Shown here one piece after another: positions 35,639-44,833 of a stretch of 64,000 nucleotides of DNA; positions within the stretch are counted from its first letter, which is position 1; each line of letters opens with the position of its first letter. A model generated the notes under the pieces. That model worked only from the letters and a program-made list of their open reading frames with translations. It searched no databases and had not been told where the DNA came from. Both the position numbers and the translations under genes were made by a program. Source of the DNA: Patiriisocius marinus (lineage in GTDB: Bacteria > Bacteroidota > Bacteroidia > Flavobacteriales > Flavobacteriaceae); assembly GCF_008974325.1 (NCBI RefSeq), contig NZ_BKCG01000004.1:124001-188000 (forward strand). Direction: 5' to 3'.

Positions 35639-36517
35639 TTATTCACTTTCTAGCCTTGCTATAAACTCGTCAATACGAGCTTTAGTTTTATCATCTAATT
35701 CAGGTTCTTTAATATCAGTGTATTTCTGTAATTCTTGTAGCATAATTGATGCCACTGTTAGTCTTGCAGACGGCTTATCATCTGACGGAATTACATACCA
35801 AGGGGCATGAGGTTTTGAGGTTCTATTAAGTATATCTTCATAGCAACTCATATAATCGCTCCATAAGTCGCGTTCATCAAGATCACCTGCTGAAAACTTC
35901 CAGTTTTTTGAAGTTTTATGAAGTCTTCTCAATTGCCTGTTTTTTTGCTCTTCTTTCGATAAGTTCAAAAAGAACTTAAAAATTATAGTCCCATTATCTG
36001 CGATGGTTTCTTCAAAGTTATTGATTTGCTCAAAGCGTTTGTCCCAAAATTTATCATCAATATCTTCCACTCCATTAATATGAGGAATATTTTCGCCCAT
36101 TATATATTCTGGGTGAACTCTTGTTACTAATACATTTTCGTAATGTGTACGATTAAAAACACCAAATTTCCCTCTAGCCGGCAATGCTATATAATGTCTC
36201 CATAGAAAATCATGTTTTTTCTCAAGTTCGGTTGGCACTTTAAAGCTATGCACCACAACTCCTCTAGCGTTAAAATCTTTAAAAACTTCACGTATTAAAC
36301 TATCTTTTCCTGCTGCATCCATTCCTTGTAAACATACCAAAACAGCATATTTTCCGTGAGCATACAAGGTATCCTGTAATTCTCCTAATTGCTCACGCGT
36401 TTCTTCTAAAGCATCTTCAATAGCCTTTTCATCTGCCTCTAAATCAACAAAGGTATTTGACTCCTTAATAGCAATTTTACTAGTTACTTTGTATTCAGAA
36501 ATGTCAATCGATTTCAT
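35639..36517 (-). CDS. PPK2-family polyphosphate:nucleotide phosphotransferase
   Basis: 292 residues. Walker A is CLQGMDAAGKDSLIREVF; the lid region includes FNRTHYENVLVTRVHPE and the basic FFLNLSKEEQKNRQLRR. It transfers phosphate between polyphosphate and nucleotides (AMP/ADP), in the cytoplasm. Length and start (short N-terminal extension before Walker A at about residue 62) fit a one-domain PPK2, probably class III. The direction of the reaction cannot be judged from sequence. Confidence 0.92.
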   Translation of the reverse strand: MKSIDISEYKVTSKIAIKESNTFVDLEADEKAIEDALEETREQLGELQDTLYAHGKYAVLVCLQGMDAAGKDSLIREVFKDFNARGVVVHSFKVPTELEKKHDFLWRHYIALPARGKFGVFNRTHYENVLVTRVHPEYIMGENIPHINGVEDIDDKFWDKRFEQINNFEETIADNGTIIFKFFLNLSKEEQKNRQLRRLHKTSKNWKFSAGDLDERDLWSDYMSCYEDILNRTSKPHAPWYVIPSDDKPSARLTVASIMLQELQKYTDIKEPELDDKTKARIDEFIARLESE

Positions 36518-36611
36518 AATGCTTCGGAAATTTTAATAGTTTTATTATAATTTATTTGTAGCTAAGATACGGATGTTCTAACAATTGTAGTATACTTAAA
36601 ATTTCGGCATA

Positions 36612-36645
36612 AAAAAAGGCTTCAGAATATTTCCGAAGCCTAAAT
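36612..36645 (-). terminator. Terminator after the response regulator operon
   Basis: Stem AGGCTTC / GAAGCCT with an 11-nt loop and A/T tracts on both sides, 20 bp past the response regulator stop. Confidence 0.8.
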
Positions 36646-36661
36646 AATACTTTAAGTTTCA

Positions 36662-37825
36662 CTATTTAGTAGCGAAGAGCTTTACATCTTTCTCACTCAC
36701 TTCATCTCCACCAAGGATTATTAATCGCTCAATTACATTACGCAATTCACGAATATTCCCTGTCCAATCATACTCCTGAAGAAGTTTTATTGCCTTATCA
36801 CTAAACTGCTTAGGTGATGTTCCGTGGTCTGTAGAAATTCTCTTTGCGAAATATGATATAAGTAATGGAATATCTTCACGACGATCATTCAGCGCGGGCA
36901 CTTTTATAAGGATTACTGCAAGACGGTGATATAAATCTTCTCTAAAGTTGCCTTCTGCAATTTCCTTTTTTAAATCTTTATTGGTTGCTGCAACAACTCG
37001 AACATCAACCTTAATATCCTTATCGCTACCTACTCGTTGCACTTTATTTTCTTGAAGTGCGCGCAATACTTTTGCTTGTGCGGAAAGGCTCATATCGCCT
37101 ATTTCATCAAGAAATATTGTACCGCCATTTGCAGCTTCAAACTTACCTGCGCGATCTTTATTTGCAGAAGTAAAAGCGCCTTTAACGTGACCAAATAATT
37201 CGCTTTCAATAAGTTCGCTTGGTATTGCAGCACAGTTTACTTCAATCATAGGACCATTACTACGGTCACTTTTTTGATGGATCCAGTGCGCAACTAATTC
37301 TTTTCCAGTTCCGTTTGGTCCTGTAATAAAAACACGGGCTTCAGTAGGCGCTACTTTTTCAATCATTTCTTTGATTTGAAAAATAGCGTCACTATTTCCT
37401 ATCATTTCGTAGTTTTTACTCACCTTCTTTTTTAGGCGGGTATTTTCTACGACAAGTTCCTTACGATCGAGCGCAATACGTACTGTATTTAATAATCTAT
37501 TTAAATCTGGTGGTTTTGAAATATAATCAAAAGCACCTAACCTCATTGTGTTAACTGCTGTGTCTAAATCTCCGTGTCCAGAAATCATAACCATAGGAGT
37601 TTCTGGTTTAATTTTTTTAACCGCCTCGAGTACTTCTACTCCATCCATTTTAGGCATTTTTATATCGCAAAGTACAAGATCGTAATCTTCGTTTTTTATG
37701 AGTTCAATACCTGCTAAACCATCTTCCGCCTCGCTTACTTGGTATGTATTACTTTCTTCACTTAGTATCTTAACAAGCACTCTTCTAATAGCTGCTTCGT
37801 CTTCGATTATTAAAATTTTAGGCAT
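36662..37825 (-). CDS. NtrC-family (sigma-54 activator type) response regulator without DNA-binding domain
   Basis: 387 residues. A receiver domain (1-120, phospho-acceptor Asp54 in LCDIKMPKMDG) is followed by a AAA+ domain with Walker A TGPNGTGKELVAHW, Walker B GGTIFLDEIGD and sensor II WTGNIRELRN. The sigma-54 contact loop reads GAFTSA instead of GAFTGA. The protein ends right after the AAA+ domain (LFATK), with no Fis-type HTH, whereas NtrC is about 470 residues. It is the last gene of a five-gene operon starting at 41932. No cognate histidine kinase is adjacent. Confidence 0.9.
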   Translation of the reverse strand: MPKILIIEDEAAIRRVLVKILSEESNTYQVSEAEDGLAGIELIKNEDYDLVLCDIKMPKMDGVEVLEAVKKIKPETPMVMISGHGDLDTAVNTMRLGAFDYISKPPDLNRLLNTVRIALDRKELVVENTRLKKKVSKNYEMIGNSDAIFQIKEMIEKVAPTEARVFITGPNGTGKELVAHWIHQKSDRSNGPMIEVNCAAIPSELIESELFGHVKGAFTSANKDRAGKFEAANGGTIFLDEIGDMSLSAQAKVLRALQENKVQRVGSDKDIKVDVRVVAATNKDLKKEIAEGNFREDLYHRLAVILIKVPALNDRREDIPLLISYFAKRISTDHGTSPKQFSDKAIKLLQEYDWTGNIRELRNVIERLIILGGDEVSEKDVKLFATK

Positions 37826-37828
37826 ACA

Positions 37829-38731
37829 TTATATTTTTACTTTGATTCCTGATCTTCCGTACCAATTATTTTCATCATTGATTACATATACATTATCTCC
37901 TGCTGAATCTCTAAATCTTATTTCATTAATTATGGTGTGTCCACCATACACATAAAACACAAAATGGTCCATAAATTCCCATTCATATCCTAAACCAGAA
38001 AGCAAGGTTGTCAAAGATATGTTTTCTCCTAACAGTTGGCTATTATCTGGAAGACTAATAGGGGTGTTTTCCTGAATATTAGCATAAAAACCGTCAAGAG
38101 TTATGAATGCTTGGAAAGCCATTCCTGGAACAAATTTATATTTTACGTTTGATTTAGGCACTCCCAATGTATGCGACCATTTAGGTGCAAACTCCCTATA
38201 ATAGTTAATAAACGGTAATGGAAATGGTCTCCCCGCGGTTGTTGAATAGTTTAATCCCATTATTAATCGCCAAGGCTTTTTAGGCATATTTTCCTGTGTA
38301 AGCTTAGTTCGATCTTTTATAAAATATGCGCTTCCTCCAAAAATATAATCGTCTCCTGTGATTGAATTATCAAAATTTGATGCTAGTTTTATTTCAGCTT
38401 GAACTGCCCAGCGCCAATTATTTTCCATTTTATCTGTAAAACCTAATGATCCTGTAAAAGATTGAAACCTTTCAATATTATTATTGTCAAAAGGTAAGTT
38501 ATCTCTTAATAATAGATTTACATTTCGGTACTCTACACCTACTACTAAATAGGCATCTTCGTATATCTCATATGGGTAATTAACGAAAGCGCGGAGTCGC
38601 TTAAAGGTGTTATCCGAATTATCTTGTGGAAAATACGTATACTCTAAACGCGCAAGATCGGTTAGTTGTGCATTTGAATTCTGCACAAATAAAAACGATA
38701 CTAAAATAAACACGAGACTCTTGTATATCAT
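37829..38731 (-). CDS. DUF6268-type outer-membrane beta-barrel protein
   Basis: 300 residues with a signal peptide to about residue 21 (NSNAQ). The mature region alternates aromatic and polar residues in strand-like blocks and ends in a strand with GRSGIKVKI, as in outer-membrane barrels. The assignment to DUF6268 is from general resemblance and moderately sure. It lies between mscS (12 bp upstream) and the response regulator (3 bp downstream) in one operon, so it may be an envelope component sensed or controlled with them. Confidence 0.65.
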   Translation of the reverse strand: MIYKSLVFILVSFLFVQNSNAQLTDLARLEYTYFPQDNSDNTFKRLRAFVNYPYEIYEDAYLVVGVEYRNVNLLLRDNLPFDNNNIERFQSFTGSLGFTDKMENNWRWAVQAEIKLASNFDNSITGDDYIFGGSAYFIKDRTKLTQENMPKKPWRLIMGLNYSTTAGRPFPLPFINYYREFAPKWSHTLGVPKSNVKYKFVPGMAFQAFITLDGFYANIQENTPISLPDNSQLLGENISLTTLLSGLGYEWEFMDHFVFYVYGGHTIINEIRFRDSAGDNVYVINDENNWYGRSGIKVKI

Positions 38732-38743
38732 AAGGATTGATTA

Positions 38744-39676
38744 TTAATCTTCCGCTAAATTATCTGAATCGTTTTTATTTGTTTCTAATTTTGTGTTAAA
38801 TATGTGCACATCTCTTTGAGGAAATGGAATTGTGATATTATTCTCTCTAAATAAAGTATCTATCTTAAAACGAATCTCGCTTTTAATACGTGGTTCAACA
38901 AAACTGTCATTAATGTAGAAAAGAACGCTAAAATTTAATGAAGAGTCGCCAAAATCTTGAAACAACACAAAAGGTTTTGGAGATTTTAAAACTCCGCGTT
39001 GTTCACTCACACTTTTAAGTAGTAATTTTTCAACAAGACGCGTGTCACTTCCATAAGCTACACCAACGTTTACGGACTCTCTTGTTGTTCTATGGTTTTG
39101 GGTGTAATTGTATATTGTTTCAGAAATAAATTTATGATTAGGAATGATGATAATTTTATCATCGCGAGTTATCGCTCTAGTAGTCCGAAGTTTAATATCA
39201 AAAACTCGCCCTACTTTACCATCTACTTCAACAATATCGCCCACTAGAAGTGATTTGTCTAAGATTATAAAAATCCCTCCTATTACATCTTGAAACAACT
39301 CTTGTAGCGCTAAACCTAAACCTACTAATAGTGCTGCTGAAGCCGCTAAAAACGGAGTTACATTTATCCCCGAAGCACTTAAAACCATAAATACAACAAC
39401 GATATAAGTGATGTATTTTATAAATTTAAATACGCTGATAAATTTGTTTTTATCCTGCGCATCCATTTTTCTAGTAAAGAGCACACGAATCCACTTTAGC
39501 AGAAAGCTTGCCATAACAAATGCAAGTACTACTAATAGGATTGCCCAAGGAGTAATCTTTACAAGATTTTCTCCTTCACCAAACGTGATAATCTCGAAGT
39601 TGAAAAAGTCCTGTATAGCTCCCCACACATCTTCTTTAACCACCTCTTCTATTTTATCTTTTACGTCTTCTTGCAC
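38744..39676 (-). CDS. MscS-family mechanosensitive channel
   Basis: 310 residues. It has three membrane helices (about 42-62, 85-108, 112-140), the third being the pore helix with AALLVGLGLALQELFQDVIG, the hallmark of MscS, followed by the beta domain with FIILDKSLLVGDIVEVDG. The alpha/beta cytoplasmic cage makes up the rest. It opens on membrane tension to relieve osmotic downshock. It is the third gene of the operon, 6 bp after the ABC permease. Confidence 0.93.
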   Translation of the reverse strand: MQEDVKDKIEEVVKEDVWGAIQDFFNFEIITFGEGENLVKITPWAILLVVLAFVMASFLLKWIRVLFTRKMDAQDKNKFISVFKFIKYITYIVVVFMVLSASGINVTPFLAASAALLVGLGLALQELFQDVIGGIFIILDKSLLVGDIVEVDGKVGRVFDIKLRTTRAITRDDKIIIIPNHKFISETIYNYTQNHRTTRESVNVGVAYGSDTRLVEKLLLKSVSEQRGVLKSPKPFVLFQDFGDSSLNFSVLFYINDSFVEPRIKSEIRFKIDTLFRENNITIPFPQRDVHIFNTKLETNKNDSDNLAED

Positions 39677-39682
39677 TAATTA

Positions 39683-40999
39683 TTAGTATTTAAGCCACTT
39701 AGCAATTTCTTTGTATGAAGCTTTTTTACCGTACATTAAAATACCAACACGGTAAATTTTTGCAGCAAACCAAACTATTCCTATAAATGTAACAAATAAA
39801 ATCACCACTGAAAGTATTTGCTGCCAAACTGGAACTCCGAAAGGAATACGCATTAACATAACCACTGGTGATGTAAAAGGTATGTAGCTAAAGACTTGCG
39901 ATACGGTACCATGTGGATTTTCTATAACAGTGAAAAAACCAACATACACAGCTAAAATTAAAGGCATAAGTATTGGCATCATAAATTGCTGTGTATCTGT
40001 TTCACTATCTACAGCAGCACCAATTGCAGCGTATAACGAAGCATATAAAAGGTATCCTCCTATAAAAAACAATAAGAACATAACTATTAAATTAACTAAG
40101 GGTAAGCTATTGTAAGCATCCATCACTTGCAACATAAAATCTGGAGAACCACTTTCAACACCTTGACTTTGCAATAGCATTTCTTGTTGTTGTCCTTGCA
40201 TAGCACCTGGATCAATACCAAACACTAATGCAACTACTGATGATAAGACACCTATTAAAATAACCCAAGCAACAAATTGTGTTACTCCTGCTAGAGAAGT
40301 ACCTATAATTTTACCTAAGAGCAATTTAATAGGCTTTACTGAAGAAATAATAACCTCAACAATACGACTAGTTTTCTCTTCTATTACACTACGCATTATC
40401 ATATTTCCATAAATAATAATAAACATAAAAAGAAGGTATCCTGCGGCACCACCAAAAATAAGTTTAGCAATTGACCCTACTTCTGAGGTACGTTCACCTG
40501 CAAATGATTCTTGTTTAATTTCAAGATCAACTCGTAATTCTTTTATTTTTTCAGCATCGATATTTGCTTGTTTTAAACGAGCATTATTAACTTTAGTTTC
40601 AATTGTACGCTCCATTTTATTCATCACACTTATAGCAGGTGACTCTTCTGAATAAAATGTAGTAGCATTAGCAAGCTGGACTAAATTTTCCGTTTTTGGA
40701 ATGTGAAGTAATCCATAGCTTTTATCATTTTCAGTAACTTTTTTGGCTTCGTCTAATGTACCACTTGTGAGTATTTTATACTTAACAGTTTCAGTATCTT
40801 CAAAGCTATTGATAAACATACCGCTTTCATCATATACTGAAATATTACGAACATTATCATTGTTTACGCTTGATAAATATCCCACTAGGGCAAAAATTCC
40901 TACAAATATTAATGGACTCAAAAAAGTCATTATAATAAAAGACTTATTACGAACTTTATTAAGGTATTCTCTCTTTATTATTAATGGAAGATGATTCAT
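39683..40999 (-). CDS. ABC-2 type permease (NatB-like)
   Basis: 438 residues. One N-terminal membrane helix (about 20-42) is followed by a large extracytoplasmic domain (about 45-175) and five to six helices in the C-terminal half (from about 180), ending in a basic tail. The helix containing VIEEKTSRIVEVIISSVKP (the conserved EEK..R-EV motif of NatB) identifies the family. Paired with the ATPase encoded 6 bp upstream. NatAB-type exporters extrude Na+ or other solutes; the substrate here is unknown. Confidence 0.9.
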   Translation of the reverse strand: MNHLPLIIKREYLNKVRNKSFIIMTFLSPLIFVGIFALVGYLSSVNNDNVRNISVYDESGMFINSFEDTETVKYKILTSGTLDEAKKVTENDKSYGLLHIPKTENLVQLANATTFYSEESPAISVMNKMERTIETKVNNARLKQANIDAEKIKELRVDLEIKQESFAGERTSEVGSIAKLIFGGAAGYLLFMFIIIYGNMIMRSVIEEKTSRIVEVIISSVKPIKLLLGKIIGTSLAGVTQFVAWVILIGVLSSVVALVFGIDPGAMQGQQQEMLLQSQGVESGSPDFMLQVMDAYNSLPLVNLIVMFLLFFIGGYLLYASLYAAIGAAVDSETDTQQFMMPILMPLILAVYVGFFTVIENPHGTVSQVFSYIPFTSPVVMLMRIPFGVPVWQQILSVVILFVTFIGIVWFAAKIYRVGILMYGKKASYKEIAKWLKY

Positions 41000-41005
41000 A
41001 ATTGC

Positions 41006-41932
41006 TTAGTTTTTTTGTACCGTTTCAATAAAAATATCGTTTGCAGAAGGGATTACTTCAACAAAATGATTAAGCTGCCCGTAACTTGTTAAAAAACTTA
41101 CAAGATCGTTTGCCGAATGCGTTTGAGGTATTTTAACCTTATACTGTAATTCGTCGTTAATACTTTTAAATGTTGTTGGTGTTATTTCAAACTTTTCTTT
41201 CAATGCTGCTGAAACAGCTTCTTTATTGTCAGTCAGTAAACCTACTTCAAAAGTGTTAGATTGATAAGCTTTTTTAATGTCTAACAACTTCCCATCAAGA
41301 ATTTTATTTGATTTATGAATCAAGGCTATATGATCACACATTTCTTCTACAGATTCCATACGGTGTGTTGAGAATATTACCGTAGCTCCATCATCACGAA
41401 GTTTTAATATTTCATCTTTAATTAAGTTAGCATTAATAGGATCAAAACCACTAAATGGTTCATCAAAAATTAATAGTTTAGGGTTGTGCATTACTGTCAC
41501 AATAAACTGAATTTTTTGCGCTTGCCCTTTACTTAACTCTTGTATTTTTTTATTCCACCAGTCACCAATTTCAAGACGTTCAAACCAATACATCAGTCTT
41601 TTTCTAGCTTCGTTAGCAGTTAAGCCTTTAAGTTGAGCGAGATATACGCATTGCTCTCCTACTTTCATTGATTTATACAAACCACGTTCCTCTGGCAGGT
41701 AACCAATATTTTGAATATGATCTGGACGTAAAGGTTCGCCATCTAAAATTACATTACCAGTGTCTGGCATAGTAATTTGATTAATGATTCTAATAAGAGT
41801 TGTTTTTCCTGCTCCATTTGGTCCTAAAAGTCCAAAAACACTTCCTTTTGGTACTTGGATAGTAACATTGTTTAATGCCTTAAATTCCCCAAAGGATTTA
41901 GACACATTATTTGCTTGTAATAAATATTCCAT
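41006..41932 (-). CDS. ABC transporter ATP-binding protein (NatA-like)
   Basis: 308 residues. Walker A is GPNGAGKTTLIR, signature LSKGQAQKIQ, Walker B LLIFDEPFSGFDP and the switch His in FSTHRMESVEEM. A C-terminal DUF4162-type domain (about 220-308) follows, usual for this subfamily. It supplies energy to the NatB-like permease encoded next. First gene of a five-gene operon natA-natB-mscS-OMP-response regulator with gaps of 3-12 bp, running to 36662. Confidence 0.93.
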   Translation of the reverse strand: MEYLLQANNVSKSFGEFKALNNVTIQVPKGSVFGLLGPNGAGKTTLIRIINQITMPDTGNVILDGEPLRPDHIQNIGYLPEERGLYKSMKVGEQCVYLAQLKGLTANEARKRLMYWFERLEIGDWWNKKIQELSKGQAQKIQFIVTVMHNPKLLIFDEPFSGFDPINANLIKDEILKLRDDGATVIFSTHRMESVEEMCDHIALIHKSNKILDGKLLDIKKAYQSNTFEVGLLTDNKEAVSAALKEKFEITPTTFKSINDELQYKVKIPQTHSANDLVSFLTSYGQLNHFVEVIPSANDIFIETVQKN

Positions 41933-42070
41933 TGATTAGATATATGTGTTGTAAAGGTATCAAAATAGCAACGTAAAATTATTGCACTTCTAACAGTATT
42001 TATAGTTAGTAGTTAAATTATTGATCTTGTTACATTGTAATGTAAATTGAGAAGTTGCTTTAAAACAAAA

Positions 42071-42096
42071 CCCTCTCCCTGCAAGCAGGAAGAGGG
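42071..42096 (-). terminator. Terminator of the grpE-dnaJ transcript (first hairpin)
   Basis: CCCTCT-C-CCTGC / GCAGG-A-AGAGGG stem with a 2-nt loop and a T-run when read on the minus strand. It lies about 87 bp past the dnaJ stop. Confidence 0.7.
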
Positions 42097-42120
42097 AAAA
42101 AAATTGCTATGAAAAAGAAA

Positions 42121-42149
42121 AATATCACCACTTAAGAAGTAGTGATATT
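42121..42149. terminator. Second hairpin between dnaJ and natA
   Basis: AATATCAC / GTGATATT outer stem with inner ACTT / AAGT and an AAG loop, 34 bp past the dnaJ stop. It may be the primary dnaJ terminator or a processing hairpin. Confidence 0.5.
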
Positions 42150-42182
42150 CAAATATAATAAATTTTCTTAATGAAACGTTAA

Positions 42183-43295
42183 TTATGAGAACATATCTTT
42201 AACTTTTTCAAAAAAAGATTTGTCTTCTTTTTCAGGTTTCGGCTCGAAATGGCTGTCATTGCTCATTTTTTCGAAAAATTCTTTTTGTTCTTTTGTTAAC
42301 GTTTTAGGTGTCCAAACGTTAACATGAACTAATAAATCTCCTGTTCCGTACCCATTAATTGATGGAATTCCCTTTTTACGTAAACGTAAAATCTTTCCAC
42401 TTTGCACTCCACTATCAATAGGAATCCTAACCTTACCAGTAACTGTTTCTATTTCCTTTGAAGTACCTAAAGCTGCTTCAGAAAAACTAATGTACATATC
42501 ATAGTGAAGGTTATCTCCTTCACGTTGTAAAAACTCGTGTGGAACTTCTTCAATAGCAACTAATAAGTCACCAGAAATACCATTACCTGGAGCATCATTT
42601 CCTTTTCCAGAAACCTTTAATTGCATTCCATCAACAACTCCTGCAGGTATTTTTATACTCACAGTCTCTTCTGTAGCTAACATTCCTTGCGCATCAGCAT
42701 TTGTAGGTTTACTATCAACCATCTGTCCTGCTCCACCACAAGTACTACAAGTAGCTGAAGTTTGCATACGTCCTAAAATAGTATTCTGTATTTTAACCAC
42801 TTGCCCTTGTCCATTACAAGTTGAACAAGTTTTGTAAGTTGTACCTGACGCTACTTTTTTACGTTTTACTTTTATTTTTTTCTCTACACCATTTGCTATT
42901 TCATCTAGTGTAAGTTTTACACGAATACGTAGGTTTGAACCTTTTACAGTACGACGACCGCCGCCACCGCCAAAGCCTCCAAAACCACCTCCGCCGCCAC
43001 CAAAGATGTCGCCGAACTGACTAAATATATCATCCATATTCATACCTCCACCGAAGCCACCTCCGCCTCCGCCTTCAAAAGCTTGATGACCATATTGATC
43101 ATAACGCGCTTTTTTATTAGGATCGCTTAAAACTTCATATGCTTCAGCTGCTTTTTTAAACTTTTCTTCAGCAGTAGAATCATCTGGGTTTTTATCAGGG
43201 TGGTGCTCAATAGCTTTTTTACGATATGCCTTTTTAATTTCGGCAGCCGTAGCGTTTTTTGATATTCCTAATATGTCGTAAAAATCTTCTTTCAT
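42183..43295 (-). CDS. dnaJ: DnaJ co-chaperone with a single zinc centre
   Basis: 370 residues. The J domain (1-70, with HPD at residues 33-35 in IEHHPDKNPD) is followed by a Gly/Phe-rich linker (about 73-112), a shortened zinc region and a C-terminal substrate-binding domain. Canonical DnaJ has four CxxCxGxG motifs; here only two remain (CSTCNGQG and CSTCGGAG), so only one zinc site can form. It delivers clients to DnaK and stimulates its ATPase. 78 bp downstream of grpE on the same strand; dnaK is not in the window. Confidence 0.95.
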   Translation of the reverse strand: MKEDFYDILGISKNATAAEIKKAYRKKAIEHHPDKNPDDSTAEEKFKKAAEAYEVLSDPNKKARYDQYGHQAFEGGGGGGFGGGMNMDDIFSQFGDIFGGGGGGFGGFGGGGGRRTVKGSNLRIRVKLTLDEIANGVEKKIKVKRKKVASGTTYKTCSTCNGQGQVVKIQNTILGRMQTSATCSTCGGAGQMVDSKPTNADAQGMLATEETVSIKIPAGVVDGMQLKVSGKGNDAPGNGISGDLLVAIEEVPHEFLQREGDNLHYDMYISFSEAALGTSKEIETVTGKVRIPIDSGVQSGKILRLRKKGIPSINGYGTGDLLVHVNVWTPKTLTKEQKEFFEKMSNDSHFEPKPEKEDKSFFEKVKDMFS

Positions 43296-43373
43296 AAAAA
43301 TCTTTTCTATGCAACGTTTTGATTAGCTCTAAAAAAAAGAGCCATAATGTTTTATTAATATTTCGGCTAGAAA

Positions 43374-43928
43374 TTACTGCCCAATAACAACTTTAGGGTA
43401 TCTAATTATTTTATCACCTAAAGCATATCCCTTTTCAATGATGTCAATGATTTTTCCTTTCATATCATCTGAAGGTGCAGGAATTTGTGTGATTGCTTCA
43501 TGAAGATCTGCATTAAAAGTATCTCCAACAGCAGTTTCTGAAACAGTTAAACCTTTTTGCTTTAAAGCTTCATTTAACTTATTATTGATAAGTATCATAC
43601 CTTGAACGTGAACATCATCCTTATCATCGCTAAAGTCCTTTAACGCTCTTTCGAAATCATCTAAAACTGGCAACATAGAAACCATAACTTCCTGTCCCGC
43701 AGTTTTAAAAAGCTCCATACGCTCTTTTGAAGTTCGTTTTTTATAATTTTCAAACTCTGCAAAAAGACGTAAAAACTTCTCCTTTTCTTGTTGTAATTCT
43801 TGATTTAATTTTTCTTCTGTTGACATTTCGGCTTCAGCCTCATCTACAGTATTTCCTTCATCTATCGTAACATCATTTAACAGTTCTCCTTCTAAAGCAG
43901 CATCTGTATTTTTAGTTTCTTCACTCAT
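43374..43928 (-). CDS. grpE: GrpE nucleotide exchange factor
   Basis: 184 residues. An acidic N-terminus (about 1-40, many Glu/Asp) leads to a long helix (about 45-90, including LFAEFENYKKRTSKER) and a beta-wing head with DLHEAITQIPAP and GYALGDKIIRYPKVVIG, the family signature. It releases ADP from DnaK. First gene of grpE-dnaJ. Confidence 0.97.
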   Translation of the reverse strand: MSEETKNTDAALEGELLNDVTIDEGNTVDEAEAEMSTEEKLNQELQQEKEKFLRLFAEFENYKKRTSKERMELFKTAGQEVMVSMLPVLDDFERALKDFSDDKDDVHVQGMILINNKLNEALKQKGLTVSETAVGDTFNADLHEAITQIPAPSDDMKGKIIDIIEKGYALGDKIIRYPKVVIGQ

Positions 43929-44049
43929 TATTATGATAATTTTTCATTTTTGTAAGGGGATGCAAATGTACTGCCATTAATATTATTTTGTCAAAATGTC
44001 ACTCCTAAAATTTAGTAGTTTGTTAAGAGTTTGCTCCGTTTAGCAATTG

Positions 44050-44057
44050 TAATTTTG
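44050..44057 (+). promoter_or_regulatory. -7 box (TAATTTTG) of the YceI gene
   Basis: Matches TAnnTTTG, 25 bp before the start codon. A TTG lies 16 bp upstream (44031-44033), so a -33 element is possible but short-spaced. Confidence 0.5.
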
Positions 44058-44082
44058 CATTTCAATTCTAATCAAACAAATA

Positions 44083-44766
44083 ATGAAAAAACAAATCTTA
44101 ACTATTCTTGCTTTAGCGCTTATAACAGTAAGTTTTACTGCTTGTAAAAATGATGCAAAGAATACTGACACTTTAAACGAAGAAGTAACTGAAGTTGCAA
44201 ACGATTTTAGAGCTACTGACTCTGGAGATCTTTACACTGTGAAAAATGCAAATTCTTCTATAGCTTGGGAAGGAAGTAAGCCTGTAGGCACACATACTGG
44301 TACTATTGCTATAAACGAAGGAGCTGTATATATTGACAAAGGAGCAATTACTGGGGGTAAATTTACAATCGACATGAAGTCAATTACTGTAACTGACCTA
44401 GAAGCTGGAGATGGCAAAGAAAGCTTAGAAGCTCACTTAATGGGAACTGTTGAAGGTAAAGAAGGTGATTTTTTTAACGTTGAAAAATACCCTACTGCAC
44501 AATTTGTAATTACAGCTGTAAAATCTGAAAATGGATTGACCGTTTTAGAAGGAGACTTAACTATTAAGGACAAAACTAATCCTGTAAGTATTCCTGTAAC
44601 TGTTGAGGAAAATAAAAATGCAGTTATGATTAAAAGCGAGCAGTTTGAAATTGACCGTACTCAATGGGGAATCAACTATGGTTCTAAATCTATCTTTGAC
44701 AACTTAGGAGATAAATTTATTGATGATGCTATGAAACTTAAAGTAAGTATAGTTGCTGCTAAGTAA
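44083..44766 (+). CDS. YceI-family lipoprotein
   Basis: 227 residues with a lipoprotein signal ending at Cys21 (VSFTAC). The mature part is a YceI lipocalin-like barrel: it has the SIAWEGSKPVGTHTGTI start, DLEAGDGKESLEAHLMG and FEIDRTQWGINYGSKS near the end. Family members bind isoprenoid or other long lipids in the periplasm. Flanked by its own promoter and terminator. Confidence 0.92.
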   Translation: MKKQILTILALALITVSFTACKNDAKNTDTLNEEVTEVANDFRATDSGDLYTVKNANSSIAWEGSKPVGTHTGTIAINEGAVYIDKGAITGGKFTIDMKSITVTDLEAGDGKESLEAHLMGTVEGKEGDFFNVEKYPTAQFVITAVKSENGLTVLEGDLTIKDKTNPVSIPVTVEENKNAVMIKSEQFEIDRTQWGINYGSKSIFDNLGDKFIDDAMKLKVSIVAAK

Positions 44767-44785
44767 TTATAAAAAAAATTCTTTA

Positions 44786-44816
44786 AAAAAAGCCACTTCA
44801 AATTGAAGTGGCTTTT
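44786..44816. terminator. Bidirectional terminator between the YceI and SDR genes
   Basis: AAAAAGCCACTTC / GAAGTGGCTTTTT perfect stem with poly-A and poly-T sides, serving both convergent genes. Confidence 0.9.
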
Positions 44817-44833
44817 TGTTTTACCCAAAATTA

